From: Methanosarcinaceae archaeon
GTDB lineage: Archaea; Halobacteriota; Methanosarcinia; Methanosarcinales; Methanosarcinaceae
Length of the DNA stretch: 19,739 bases
Direction of reading: 5' to 3'
NCBI GenBank assembly: GCA_030609665.1
Contig: JAUWBW010000006.1
Span: 1-19,739 of the forward strand
The notes under the pieces were generated by a model that was not told where the DNA came from, made no database searches, and saw nothing but the letters and a program-made list of their open reading frames with translations. A program made the translations under genes and the position numbers. This document shows positions 1-6,464 of this stretch, in pieces; position 1 is the first letter of the stretch; every line of letters begins with the position of its first letter.

Positions 1-19
1 GAGTAAAATCAGATACAAT

Positions 20-45
20 CTCTGTGTTTCTCTGTGTCCTCTGTG
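20..45 (+). repeat. Triple CTCTGTG direct repeat
   Basis: Three exact copies of CTCTGTG occur at 20-26, 30-36 and 39-45, at steps of 10 and 9 bp, ending in a GTGGTTAA-like tail. From memory, similar 'ctctgtg' tracts recur as dispersed short repeats in unrelated bacterial and archaeal genomes. I cannot confirm that here and assign no function. Confidence 0.5.
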
Positions 46-110
46 GTTAAATTACAATTGTCTGAAGATTAAAATGTTAAGACATTAGTATTAAACATTA
101 GGTTCTTGAC

Positions 111-168
111 TATAATTTGTAGAATTATATAGTTCAAGTCAATCCGAGCATAGCGAGGATTTTCTTGA
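111..168 (+). repeat. Structured intergenic repeat element, copy A
   Basis: The AT-rich block at 111-133 matches 11514-11536 at 22 of 23 positions. A predicted hairpin follows: 134-138 pairs with 164-168 (TCAAG/CTTGA), then a 2x2 internal loop, then 141-145 pairs with 157-161 (AATCC/GGATT) around an 11-base loop. Copy B has identical geometry with paired substitutions in both stems. The TATA-like start lies about 23 bp before the stem, so the hairpin could be the 5' end of a transcript. It could equally be a DNA-level dyad. Confidence 0.6.
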
Positions 169-314
169 TTGTCCAACACTATTAGATGACGAGAACGCAA
201 TCGGCATTACTCATAAATTCCGTGATCGTTCCAAGTACTCCATACACGCACTGGTTTTATTTGCGGTTTGGATGTTATCTGCATGTTTTTCCAACCGCAC
301 ACACTCATAACCTA

Positions 315-322
315 TTTATAGA
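315..322 (+). promoter_or_regulatory. Thermosome promoter TATA box
   Basis: TATTTATA at 315-322 is a plausible archaeal TATA box. Transcription would start near 345, giving a leader of about 50 bases. That leader contains a strong Shine-Dalgarno AGGAGG at 382-387, 10 bases before the ATG. I cannot identify a heat-shock operator with confidence. Confidence 0.55.
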
Positions 323-397
323 ACCACATACAGTTAAATTCAATTCATTTATCATTTCAATCTAACTATTAATCTTATATCAGGAGGCTTAAAATCA

Positions 398-2050
398 ATG
401 GCAGGACAATATGGCGGTCAGCCAATCGTTATCGTAGATCCAAGTAAAGAGCGCACAAAAGGCAGGGATGCACTTTCCATGAATATCAGTGCGGCACAAG
501 CAGTCTCAGACATTGTAAAAACAACACTGGGGCCAAAAGGTATGGACAAGATGCTTGTCAATCAAATTGGTGACATCGTTCTTACAAATGATGGTGCGAC
601 CATCCTCAAAGAGATGTCCATCGAGCACCCGACTGCGAAAATGGTTGTCGAGGTTGCACGCACACAGGAAAACGTAGCCGGTGACGGTACAACAAGCGCA
701 GTTGTACTCACAGGGGCATTACTTGAAAATGCACGTGAATTGATCGAAACCGGGGTTCATCCTACCATGATCGTAAATGGATACAGGTTAGCTGCCGAAA
801 AGGCTGTATTGCTCGTGAACGACTTTGCGGTATCCGTCACAACAGACGATAAAGATATCCTTAACAAGATCGCAAAAACATCGATCACAGGTAAAGCGAT
901 CGAAGCGTATGGAGATCTGCTATCATCAATATGCGTGGATGCAGTACTCGCAATTCGTGGGAACGGTGCAATAAACATTGATGATAACATCCTCATCACA
1001 CAGGATTCAGGTTCCAAGATCAACGACACCGAACTTGTCGAAGGGGTTGTGCTAAATAAATGGCGTCTTCATCCAAACATGCCAAAAAGGATCGAGAACG
1101 CAAATATTGCACTTATCGACACACCCATTGAACTTGGCAAAACATTCAACAAATCAAAAGTACAGATACAGTCTGCAGATGAAATGACTGCATTTGTTGA
1201 ACAGGAAGAATCTTACTTTAAAACAATGGTCGATGCGATTGTACAGAGTGGTGCCAATGTCGTATTCTGCTCAAAAGGTATTGACGACCACGCAGTACAT
1301 TACTTGCAAAAGAACAACATCTATGCGACACGCCGCGTGAAAGATAATGAAATGAAGAACATCTCACGTGCCACAGGTGCACGCATCATCCGAAACATAC
1401 ATGAGATCGAGGCAAGTGACCTTGGAAGTGCAGGACTTGTTGAACAGGAAGGCGAATCCGAGATGGGTAAGACATACATCAAGGAATGCACAAATGCAAA
1501 GTCAGTAACAATAATTGTGCGCGGTAGCACAGATCATGTGACCGACAACATCGAGCGCAGCATCGATGACGCACTGCATGTAGTGAAGAACGTTATCGAA
1601 GACGGAAAAATAGTATCAGGCGGCGGTGCACCTGAGATCGAGGTTGCACTCGGGCTACGTTCTTATGCCGCATCGGTCGGTGGCCGTGAACAGATGGCAA
1701 TATCCGCATTTGCAGATGCGCTTGAAGCAATACCAAAAGCACTTGCAGAAAATGCCGGACATGATACCATTGACACAATACTCAACCTTCGTGCCAGCCA
1801 CAGCAACATGAAGAATGCAGGACTGAATGTGTTTACCGGTGAGATCGAGAATATGCTCGAAAATGGTGTTGTGGACCCCCTCAAGGTAAAAACACAGGCA
1901 ATCAAATCTGCTTCTGAAGCAGCAACTATGGTTCTTCGTGTTGATGATGTCTTAAGGGCACAGAGAAAAGATATGCAGGATGTCAAGCCTGAGCACAACA
2001 TCCATAATTATGACGGAATGTCTGCACCTTTCCTTGAGAACCGCAGATAA
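398..2050 (+). CDS. ths: Thermosome subunit (group II chaperonin, Hsp60/CCT family)
   Basis: This is a subunit of the archaeal double-ring chaperonin, which folds cytosolic proteins in an ATP-driven cage with a built-in lid. The 550 residues match the usual family length. The nucleotide-binding signatures are intact: TLGPKGMDKML at 43-53, NDGATIL at 64-70 and GDGTTS at 95-100 in the N-terminal equatorial part, and GGGAPE at 408-413 where the C-terminal equatorial part begins. The apical domain lies between. The start has AGGAGG 10 bases upstream. The C-terminus ends in SAPFLENRR and lacks the GGM-rich tail seen in some thermosomes. Methanosarcinales often carry several thermosome paralogues, so the alpha/beta/gamma type cannot be decided from this one copy. 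It is monocistronic and converges on the minus-strand DUF2119 gene. Confidence 0.98.
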   Translation: MAGQYGGQPIVIVDPSKERTKGRDALSMNISAAQAVSDIVKTTLGPKGMDKMLVNQIGDIVLTNDGATILKEMSIEHPTAKMVVEVARTQENVAGDGTTSAVVLTGALLENARELIETGVHPTMIVNGYRLAAEKAVLLVNDFAVSVTTDDKDILNKIAKTSITGKAIEAYGDLLSSICVDAVLAIRGNGAINIDDNILITQDSGSKINDTELVEGVVLNKWRLHPNMPKRIENANIALIDTPIELGKTFNKSKVQIQSADEMTAFVEQEESYFKTMVDAIVQSGANVVFCSKGIDDHAVHYLQKNNIYATRRVKDNEMKNISRATGARIIRNIHEIEASDLGSAGLVEQEGESEMGKTYIKECTNAKSVTIIVRGSTDHVTDNIERSIDDALHVVKNVIEDGKIVSGGGAPEIEVALGLRSYAASVGGREQMAISAFADALEAIPKALAENAGHDTIDTILNLRASHSNMKNAGLNVFTGEIENMLENGVVDPLKVKTQAIKSASEAATMVLRVDDVLRAQRKDMQDVKPEHNIHNYDGMSAPFLENRR

Positions 2051-2072
2051 GTGTAAATTTTAAATACAAAAT

Positions 2073-2110
2073 ATGGTTTGTAGGGCCAATATCTGATCCT
2101 CACAAACCAT
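2073..2110. terminator. Hairpin between convergent thermosome and DUF2119 genes
   Basis: ATGGTTTGT (2073-2081) and ACAAACCAT (2102-2110) form a perfect 9-bp inverted repeat around a 20-base loop. The right arm overlaps the last codons of the minus-strand DUF2119 gene. On the minus strand the hairpin is followed by a T-rich tract. It could end transcription from both sides, but no long T-run follows on the plus side. Confidence 0.45.
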
Positions 2111-2729
2111 AGAATCTTTTATAATTCTCAATAGCCTTTTTTGCCTGCAAAGGATATCGCTCTTCAAGATATTCTACAAAATCATCTCTTGAAACGCAGT
2201 TTTTGACAACATCAAGTATCTTTGCAGCAAAATGTCTTGACAGTTCACTACCTTTTTGGATCTCAAAGGAAAGACACAGGGCATCCATTGGAAAATGCTT
2301 GAGCCGAATGTAAGGTGCAACTGATCCCAAAAGCACACCATCTTTTAGCTCGATGTACGCAGGAACTCCTGTTTTATTGATGCGCCCCTCATCAGTAAGT
2401 TTTGCAAAATTATCAGCTGAATATGAGTGTAATTCCACATAGATAGTCGGATGCAGACTGTTAACTGCATCAATTATCCTCCTACCGACAGTGGTGTAAT
2501 ATTGTTCATCCAGTGTAGAAATATACTCCCCATCATTCACTATCGGGATGACTGCCAGTGTGCCGTTTTCCGGCGGGGCTATGGTGTGGAGTAACTGTGA
2601 TGTATCGCGCCATTCATCACCATGCAACCCTGCGACAAAAAGACGGCTCGGTGAGCCATTACCCTCGCCCTCATATATTTTCAGATCATTGGTTTTGAGT
2701 TTATTACTCGTTATGTTCCTGTTCACCAT
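2100..2729 (-). CDS. DUF2119 family protein, M14/aspartoacylase-like metallohydrolase fold
   Basis: The 209-residue protein resembles the methanogen-restricted DUF2119 family, which appears related to zinc carboxypeptidases and succinylglutamate desuccinylase/aspartoacylase. The expected zinc ligands are visible: H36 and E39 in GLHGDEW (34-40), and H101 in VELHSY (98-103). E156 in SFEIQKG is a candidate catalytic glutamate. A soluble cytosolic hydrolase acting on an acyl or peptide bond is inferred; no substrate is known to me. The ATG lies inside the preceding methyltransferase gene, with a 26-bp overlap in a different frame, so translational coupling is likely. It is the last gene of a three-gene minus-strand cluster. 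Confidence 0.75.
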   Translation of the reverse strand: MVNRNITSNKLKTNDLKIYEGEGNGSPSRLFVAGLHGDEWRDTSQLLHTIAPPENGTLAVIPIVNDGEYISTLDEQYYTTVGRRIIDAVNSLHPTIYVELHSYSADNFAKLTDEGRINKTGVPAYIELKDGVLLGSVAPYIRLKHFPMDALCLSFEIQKGSELSRHFAAKILDVVKNCVSRDDFVEYLEERYPLQAKKAIENYKRFYGL

Positions 2730-3390
2730 CAGTTCCCACTTTACTCGCTATAATGTATATCTCCTCTTTTTTGGATTCCAACACATCAATTATGGTAAGC
2801 CCCATTGATTCGATTTGACCCAATATAGGTTTTCGATTCTCTCGATCCTTGATCTTGATAACCTGAAGTAATCTGCCTCCATCTTTCAAAAGCGGCAGCA
2901 CTCTTTCAAGCGCTTTAAGGGAATCGGATGGTTCAAGGGTCAGGTCGCTTAAAATAACATCGACTTTCTCTGGCGACAGTTCATTAAGCGGGATCTTGAA
3001 CACATCTCCAAATATTACTGAAACATTCTTATTTTCAAATGAGACCTTGCCAAGTTCTGAGCGAAAATCTTTGCTGAACTCGATCCCCCTCACAGTTTTT
3101 GCGATCCCTGATGCGAATGTAAGAAAACCACCTGCACTTGACCCGAGGTCAAGTACCATGTCGCCTTCCTTTATCACTCCGGTATGTTCCTGAATGCCTT
3201 TAAGTTTGAAATAACCGACAGGTCTGTCCATTCCTCCTGCAACATCGATCTCATCATCAGTTGACACATCCTTTGCAGGTTTTCTTACAATATTGCCGTT
3301 TACTTTCACGTACCCTTTAAGTATTGCCTGCTTTGCACGACCTCTTGATTTGAAGTGACTTGTTTCTACAAGGTACGCATCAAGTCTCAT
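2704..3390 (-). CDS. S4-domain RNA 2'-O-methyltransferase, TlyA/FtsJ-like
   Basis: This is a two-domain protein. An S4 RNA-binding domain spans about 1-52 (RLDAYLVE, then GYVKVNG). A Rossmann methyltransferase follows, with the SAM motif VLDLGSSAGGFL at 79-90. A K-D-K-E tetrad typical of RrmJ/TlyA 2'-O-methyltransferases can be assigned: K62 or K64, D149, K179 and E209 or E210. By family it should methylate a ribose in rRNA; the exact nucleotide is unknown. At 228 residues it is slightly shorter than bacterial TlyA. The ATG at 3390 has no clear Shine-Dalgarno. It sits 33 bp after the membrane protein gene and overlaps the DUF2119 gene by 26 bp, suggesting one transcript. The old 'hemolysin' label for this family should not be taken literally. 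Confidence 0.85.
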   Translation of the reverse strand: MRLDAYLVETSHFKSRGRAKQAILKGYVKVNGNIVRKPAKDVSTDDEIDVAGGMDRPVGYFKLKGIQEHTGVIKEGDMVLDLGSSAGGFLTFASGIAKTVRGIEFSKDFRSELGKVSFENKNVSVIFGDVFKIPLNELSPEKVDVILSDLTLEPSDSLKALERVLPLLKDGGRLLQVIKIKDRENRKPILGQIESMGLTIIDVLESKKEEIYIIASKVGTDGEQEHNE

Positions 3391-3423
3391 AATATTGCAA
3401 TGGCGGAGGACTAACTTTATTTC

Positions 3424-4497
3424 TTATTGTCCGAGTTCATCCTGAAGTTCATCAATCGTTTTCATAAGATCAATGGCTTCCATCTTGTACTTCTTTGACA
3501 ATGTCTCATATTCATCGTCACTGATATCCCCATTATCCAAATCTTCTTTCATCTCATTCAATAATGAAAGGAGGGCACCATATCGGTTTTCCAGTTCATC
3601 GAGGTCAGGTTCTTCCATAGTGGTTTTTTCTTCTTCTTCTTCAACATCCAACTCGTCTTCATACTCTTCAGAATCACTATCCACTTCCCCTTCGAAAGTG
3701 CTTGCACTTTCCACGAAAACTTCATCATCTTCACGTTTCATTTTCTTCTGCACAAATGGGAATACAAGTATTGCAAGAACAATGAGTCCGATAACGATAT
3801 ATGGCAAGATGCCGATGACGTTGCTCGTCGCTTTTGTTTCAATCGTGATTTCTTTGAATTGAGGTGCTGACCATGTATGGACAACTTCGTTCACATTGGT
3901 TTCAATTCCATCACCCTGAATCACATTTCCGCCTTCATCCTTGATGATCAATTCGATTTCTTCGGGATAAATTACCTTGATTATCAAACTGGATATTGGA
4001 TAATTGATGTATGTTGGATATTGCAAGACCTTTTTATATTCAAGCGCCTCATCTTCTGCATCACTTGGAATTGCATATTGAACTGCATATATAGACATAC
4101 CTATGGAACTGAGTTGTTCTGCATCATTGAAGCGTACAATATTTCCTTCTTTTATGTGTGGTATTTCAGTTGGCATTACACTTTCCATCATTGATTGTCG
4201 GGAAACAAGTATATCGACTGCACCATCCGGCACCCATGTCATTAAGTCAGTCGTATAATTTCCTGTTACTCTAAATACTATTGACTCTCGTATGACAATA
4301 TATTCTGCATTTGAGATGTCGATCTCTATCAACTCCTGAAGAACAACGATGTTGCCAGTGCTATCGCTTGGGGAAATGCTCGGCATTGAAGTTGGTGCTC
4401 CCATCCCACCATTTTCTGCATACTCCGGTAATGCAAATGCTGTTTGTGCCATCAATAAGATACAGATCAAAATACCAAGTTTTAGTCTAAATCGCAT
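3424..4497 (-). CDS. Exported single-pass membrane protein with acidic C-terminal coiled coil
   Basis: I do not recognise a named family. The 357 residues start with a signal peptide (RLKLGILICILLMAQTAFA, ending near residue 22). An extracytoplasmic domain of about 200 residues with beta-rich composition follows, then one membrane helix near residues 227-248 (ILPYIVIGLIVLAILVFPFV) and a KKMKR stop-transfer. A very acidic linker follows (runs of E and D, about 250-300), then a helical hairpin at the end with the turn DNGDISDDEYE. Topology is therefore N-terminal domain outside, coiled coil inside. The ATG has AAGGAG 7 bases upstream (4505-4510). It heads the minus-strand cluster with the methyltransferase and DUF2119 genes and diverges from cdrS/ftsZ. 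Confidence 0.8.
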   Translation of the reverse strand: MRFRLKLGILICILLMAQTAFALPEYAENGGMGAPTSMPSISPSDSTGNIVVLQELIEIDISNAEYIVIRESIVFRVTGNYTTDLMTWVPDGAVDILVSRQSMMESVMPTEIPHIKEGNIVRFNDAEQLSSIGMSIYAVQYAIPSDAEDEALEYKKVLQYPTYINYPISSLIIKVIYPEEIELIIKDEGGNVIQGDGIETNVNEVVHTWSAPQFKEITIETKATSNVIGILPYIVIGLIVLAILVFPFVQKKMKREDDEVFVESASTFEGEVDSDSEEYEDELDVEEEEEKTTMEEPDLDELENRYGALLSLLNEMKEDLDNGDISDDEYETLSKKYKMEAIDLMKTIDELQDELGQ

Positions 4498-4694
4498 TTG
4501 GAATCTCCTTTTTAGAAACTGAATTATTGTTGTATGTATTTAGTTATAATTGTAATTGTAATTGTAAGTTTTCAAAAAGTATTGCATTTTTAACATTTTA
4601 CCAATATATCTTTTATCGCTTTTATGTGGTGGATGTTTTCATAAAGGTATTGCTATTTGATATTCTTTTCTCTGATATATTTTCGCTAAAATTT

Positions 4695-4733
4695 TCTGTC
4701 GAAGTCTTCTATCGAAGTCTTCTGTCGAAATAG
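4695..4733 (+). repeat. Three tandem 13-bp repeats upstream of the cdrS TATA box
   Basis: The units are TCTGTCGAAGTCT (4695-4707), TCTATCGAAGTCT (4708-4720) and TCTGTCGAAATAG (4721-4733). They are head to tail without spacers and end 12 bp before the TATA box, where archaeal activators or BRE-proximal regulators bind. Their pitch and sequence differ from the 11-bp array downstream, so a second regulator may be involved. Confidence 0.6.
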
Positions 4734-4745
4734 GGTACGACAACC

Positions 4746-4753
4746 TTATATAC
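4746..4753 (+). promoter_or_regulatory. TATA box of the cdrS-like/ftsZ transcript
   Basis: TTATATAC at 4746-4753 fits an archaeal TATA box. The expected start is about 25 bp downstream, near 4773-4778. That would place the whole 11-bp array in the first 100 transcribed bases, where a bound protein would block initiation or early elongation. Confidence 0.6.
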
Positions 4754-4772
4754 AACTATGTACAAATACTAT

Positions 4773-4871
4773 GTCAGACACGCGTCATATCTTTAGCAGA
4801 CAAATAGCAGACATAGGTCTGACCACCGTCCGACTTTTGTCAGACGCCTGTCTGGCATCTGTCTGACGGAT
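4773..4871. promoter_or_regulatory. Nine-unit, 11-bp-phased GTCWGAC operator-like array
   Basis: Nine consecutive 11-bp units start at 4773, 4784, 4795, 4806, 4817, 4828, 4839, 4850 and 4861. Their first seven bases are GTCAGAC, GTCATAT, AGCAGAC, AGCAGAC, GTCTGAC, GTCCGAC, GTCAGAC, GTCTGGC and GTCTGAC; the remaining four vary. The core GTCWGAC is palindromic around the central base. The pitch is one helical turn, so all cores face the same side of the DNA. The short RHH gene 28 bp downstream is the natural candidate binder (inference). Confidence 0.75.
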
Positions 4872-4898
4872 GAAACAACAAAAAGGACGAACTCAAAA

Positions 4899-5075
4899 AT
4901 GGAGCGTATAACGATCAGACTCCCGGAACAGCAACTAAAAATGATCGACTATATGGTTAATCAGGGTGAATTTCCGTCTGTAAGCGAAGCAATCAGGACG
5001 GCTGTGCGCGAACTTGTAGATCAAAGAGGTGAAAAACTGATCCGTAGGTCGGAGATGTTAGCAGCTCTCACATGA
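4899..5075 (+). CDS. cdrS: CdrS-like ribbon-helix-helix transcriptional regulator
   Basis: This 58-residue protein is a minimal RHH (CopG/MetJ-class) DNA-binding protein. The N-terminal strand is MERITIRLPEQQ (1-12), whose alternate residues would contact the major groove as a dimer. Helix A follows at about 13-22, the turn at GEFPSVSEA (23-31) and helix B at about 28-44. There is a short basic tail (GEKLIRRSEML). The sequence and its place directly before ftsZ match CdrS of haloarchaea, a small RHH protein that controls ftsZ2 and cell division. AAGGA at 4883-4887, 11 bases before the ATG, supports the start. Autoregulation through the array at 4773-4871 is inferred, not shown. It ends 57 bp before the ftsZ start used here. 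Confidence 0.85.
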   Translation: MERITIRLPEQQLKMIDYMVNQGEFPSVSEAIRTAVRELVDQRGEKLIRRSEMLAALT

Positions 5076-5078
5076 AAA

Positions 5079-5086
5079 TTATATAA
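5079..5086 (+). promoter_or_regulatory. Possible internal TATA box for ftsZ
   Basis: TTATATAA lies in the cdrS-ftsZ gap, about 54 bp before the GTG start. Transcription would begin near 5106-5112, giving a short leader with GAGGGG at 5121-5126. ftsZ may thus be transcribed both with and without the cdrS-like gene. Confidence 0.4.
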
Positions 5087-5132
5087 TCTATATAGAACGG
5101 CAAAACGCAAAAATCCAAGAGAGGGGATGAAT

Positions 5133-6317
5133 GTGCAGTCTATAGTTCAAGAAGCATTAAAACACACAGAGAAAGAGAAAGAGTATCGACAGTCAATCGC
5201 AGCAGATGATGGCCTAGAAGGCTTTGGTCTTCCACGGATCACAATAGTAGGCTGTGGTGGTGCTGGTAACAATACAATAAACCGTCTCTACAATATCGGT
5301 ATAGAAGGTGCGGACACTATTGCTATCAACACAGACAAACAACATCTTGACCACATACGTGCCGACAAAAAGATCCTTGTGGGTAAAACACTCACTCGCG
5401 GACTTGGTGCCGGTGGCTATCCTGAAACAGGTAAAAAGGCGGCTGAGCTTGCACGCGGTACACTTGAAGAGGTCTTTAAAGACAGTGACCTTGTATTCGT
5501 AACTGCAGGTATGGGCGGAGGTACCGGAACCGGTGTCGCTCCTGTTGTGGCAGAGGTCGCAAAGGAGCAGGGTGCCATCGTAGTCGGTATGGTCTCCAGT
5601 CCATTCAGGGTTGAGAGAGCACGTACATTCAAAGCAGAAGAAGGTTTGGAAGAATTACGCCGCGCTGCTGATACTGTAATTGTTCTGGACAACAACAGGT
5701 TACTGGATTATGTGCCAAATCTTCCAATAGAGCAGGCATTTTCAGTTATGGACCAGTTGATATCCGAAACCGTGAAAGGAATCACCGAAACCATTACCCA
5801 GCCATCACTTATCAACCTCGATTATGCAGATATCAGGTCGATCATGGGATGCGGCGGTGTCGCAGTCATGCTTGTTGGTGATGCAAAGGGTCAGGACAAG
5901 AGTACAGATGTTGTCCGCACAGCGCTTAATCATCCACTACTTGATGTGGATTACAGAGGTGCAACAGGCAGTCTTGTACATATCACAGGTGGACCTGACA
6001 TGAGTCTCAAAGAGGCAGAGGAAGTTGCACAGTCTCTTACGTATGAACTCTCCCCTGATGCAAATGTCATCTGGGGCGCACGCATAAGGGATGATTATGA
6101 AGGTAAGATCCGTGTCATGGCAATCATGACCGGTGTCCAGTCCGCACAGGTACTTGGTCCGCAATTCGATGCAAATATCATTGAAAGAGTGGCAGCACCA
6201 CAGGCACAGGACACATACGGTCGCTTGAACCGTAACACGAACATGACCCGTGGCTCAATTGTTGAACCGCTCGGTGCAGCAAGCAACGGTGGCTCGATCA
6301 TTGACATCATCCAGTGA
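5133..6317 (+). CDS. ftsZ: Cell division protein FtsZ (tubulin-like GTPase; probably FtsZ2-type)
   Basis: FtsZ polymerises with GTP into the division ring at midcell. Numbered from ATG 5127, the GTPase core is intact: GCGGAGNN (42-49), the tubulin signature GGGTGTG at 130-136, and the T7 loop NLDYAD with N230, D232 and D235, which completes the GTPase site of the next subunit. The tail is short and ends GGSIIDIIQ, a possible partner-binding peptide. GAGGGG at 5121-5126 abuts the ATG at 5127, which is too close. It is 6 bases from the in-frame GTG at 5133, which gives the N-terminus MQSIV, so GTG is preferred. FtsZ2 type is inferred from the CdrS-like neighbour and the N-terminus, not from a phylogeny. 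Confidence 0.95.
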   Translation: MQSIVQEALKHTEKEKEYRQSIAADDGLEGFGLPRITIVGCGGAGNNTINRLYNIGIEGADTIAINTDKQHLDHIRADKKILVGKTLTRGLGAGGYPETGKKAAELARGTLEEVFKDSDLVFVTAGMGGGTGTGVAPVVAEVAKEQGAIVVGMVSSPFRVERARTFKAEEGLEELRRAADTVIVLDNNRLLDYVPNLPIEQAFSVMDQLISETVKGITETITQPSLINLDYADIRSIMGCGGVAVMLVGDAKGQDKSTDVVRTALNHPLLDVDYRGATGSLVHITGGPDMSLKEAEEVAQSLTYELSPDANVIWGARIRDDYEGKIRVMAIMTGVQSAQVLGPQFDANIIERVAAPQAQDTYGRLNRNTNMTRGSIVEPLGAASNGGSIIDIIQ

Positions 6318-6342
6318 TTGAGATCAAAGATCATACCACCAC

Positions 6343-6401
6343 GTCAAATCCAGTCCCAGGTTTAACTATCTGGAATCGGATTTGACCTTTTCTTTTGTTT
6401 T
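6343..6401 (+). terminator. ftsZ transcription terminator
   Basis: GTCAAATCC (6343-6351) and GGATTTGAC (6378-6386) form a perfect 9-bp stem, with an inner CCAG (6356-6359)/CTGG (6370-6373) pairing. A T-rich run follows at 6388-6402. It lies 26 bp after the ftsZ stop. Confidence 0.75.
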
Positions 6402-6430
6402 TCAATTATTATGAACCGGGTATTTTTTAG

Positions 6431-6438
6431 ATATATAT
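6431..6438 (+). promoter_or_regulatory. TATA box of the DHPS-like gene, probably leaderless
   Basis: ATATATAT at 6431-6438 is only about 27-34 bp before the ATG at 6465, and no Shine-Dalgarno precedes that ATG. The transcript probably starts at or within a few bases of the start codon. Confidence 0.5.
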
Positions 6439-6464
6439 TTTTATAATAGATTCAATCTAAAGCC

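Larger units (their letters stand above)
1..397. other. Non-coding leader region upstream of the thermosome gene
   Basis: No convincing gene is seen in these 397 bases. Positions 20-45 hold three copies of CTCTGTG (20-26, 30-36, 39-45). Positions 111-168 hold a structured element that recurs at 11514-11571. Around 269-300 there is an imperfect inverted repeat (TGCGGTTTGGA facing TTCCAACCGCA). The chaperonin promoter sits at 315-322. A short open frame from 186 has no ribosome site and no recognisable composition. Confidence 0.6.
4498..4898. promoter_or_regulatory. Divergent regulatory spacer between the membrane protein and cdrS/ftsZ
   Basis: This 401-bp non-coding spacer holds, from left to right: the Shine-Dalgarno of the leftward gene (4505-4510), three tandem TAATTG hexamers (4547-4564), an AT-rich stretch, three 13-bp repeats (4695-4733), the TATA box of the rightward transcript (4746-4753), an 11-bp-phased array (4773-4871) and the cdrS Shine-Dalgarno (4883-4887). 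An open frame at 4527-4733 is AT-rich, begins with TTG and is not considered a gene. Confidence 0.7.

Noticed and set aside
186..365. Short plus-strand open frame upstream of the thermosome gene
   Set aside because: It has no ribosome site or recognisable composition and runs through the thermosome TATA box.
1663..2001. 112-codon minus-strand frame inside the thermosome gene
   Set aside because: It is the antisense shadow of a well-conserved chaperonin coding region.
4527..4733. 68-codon plus-strand frame in the divergent spacer
   Set aside because: It starts with TTG, is driven by AT-rich low-complexity sequence, and overlaps the 13-bp repeats.
4773..4871. Array read as CRISPR or as replication-origin iterons
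   Set aside because: The 11-bp unit is too short for CRISPR. No initiator gene or AT-rich unwinding element is next to it. The adjacent RHH gene makes an operator more likely.
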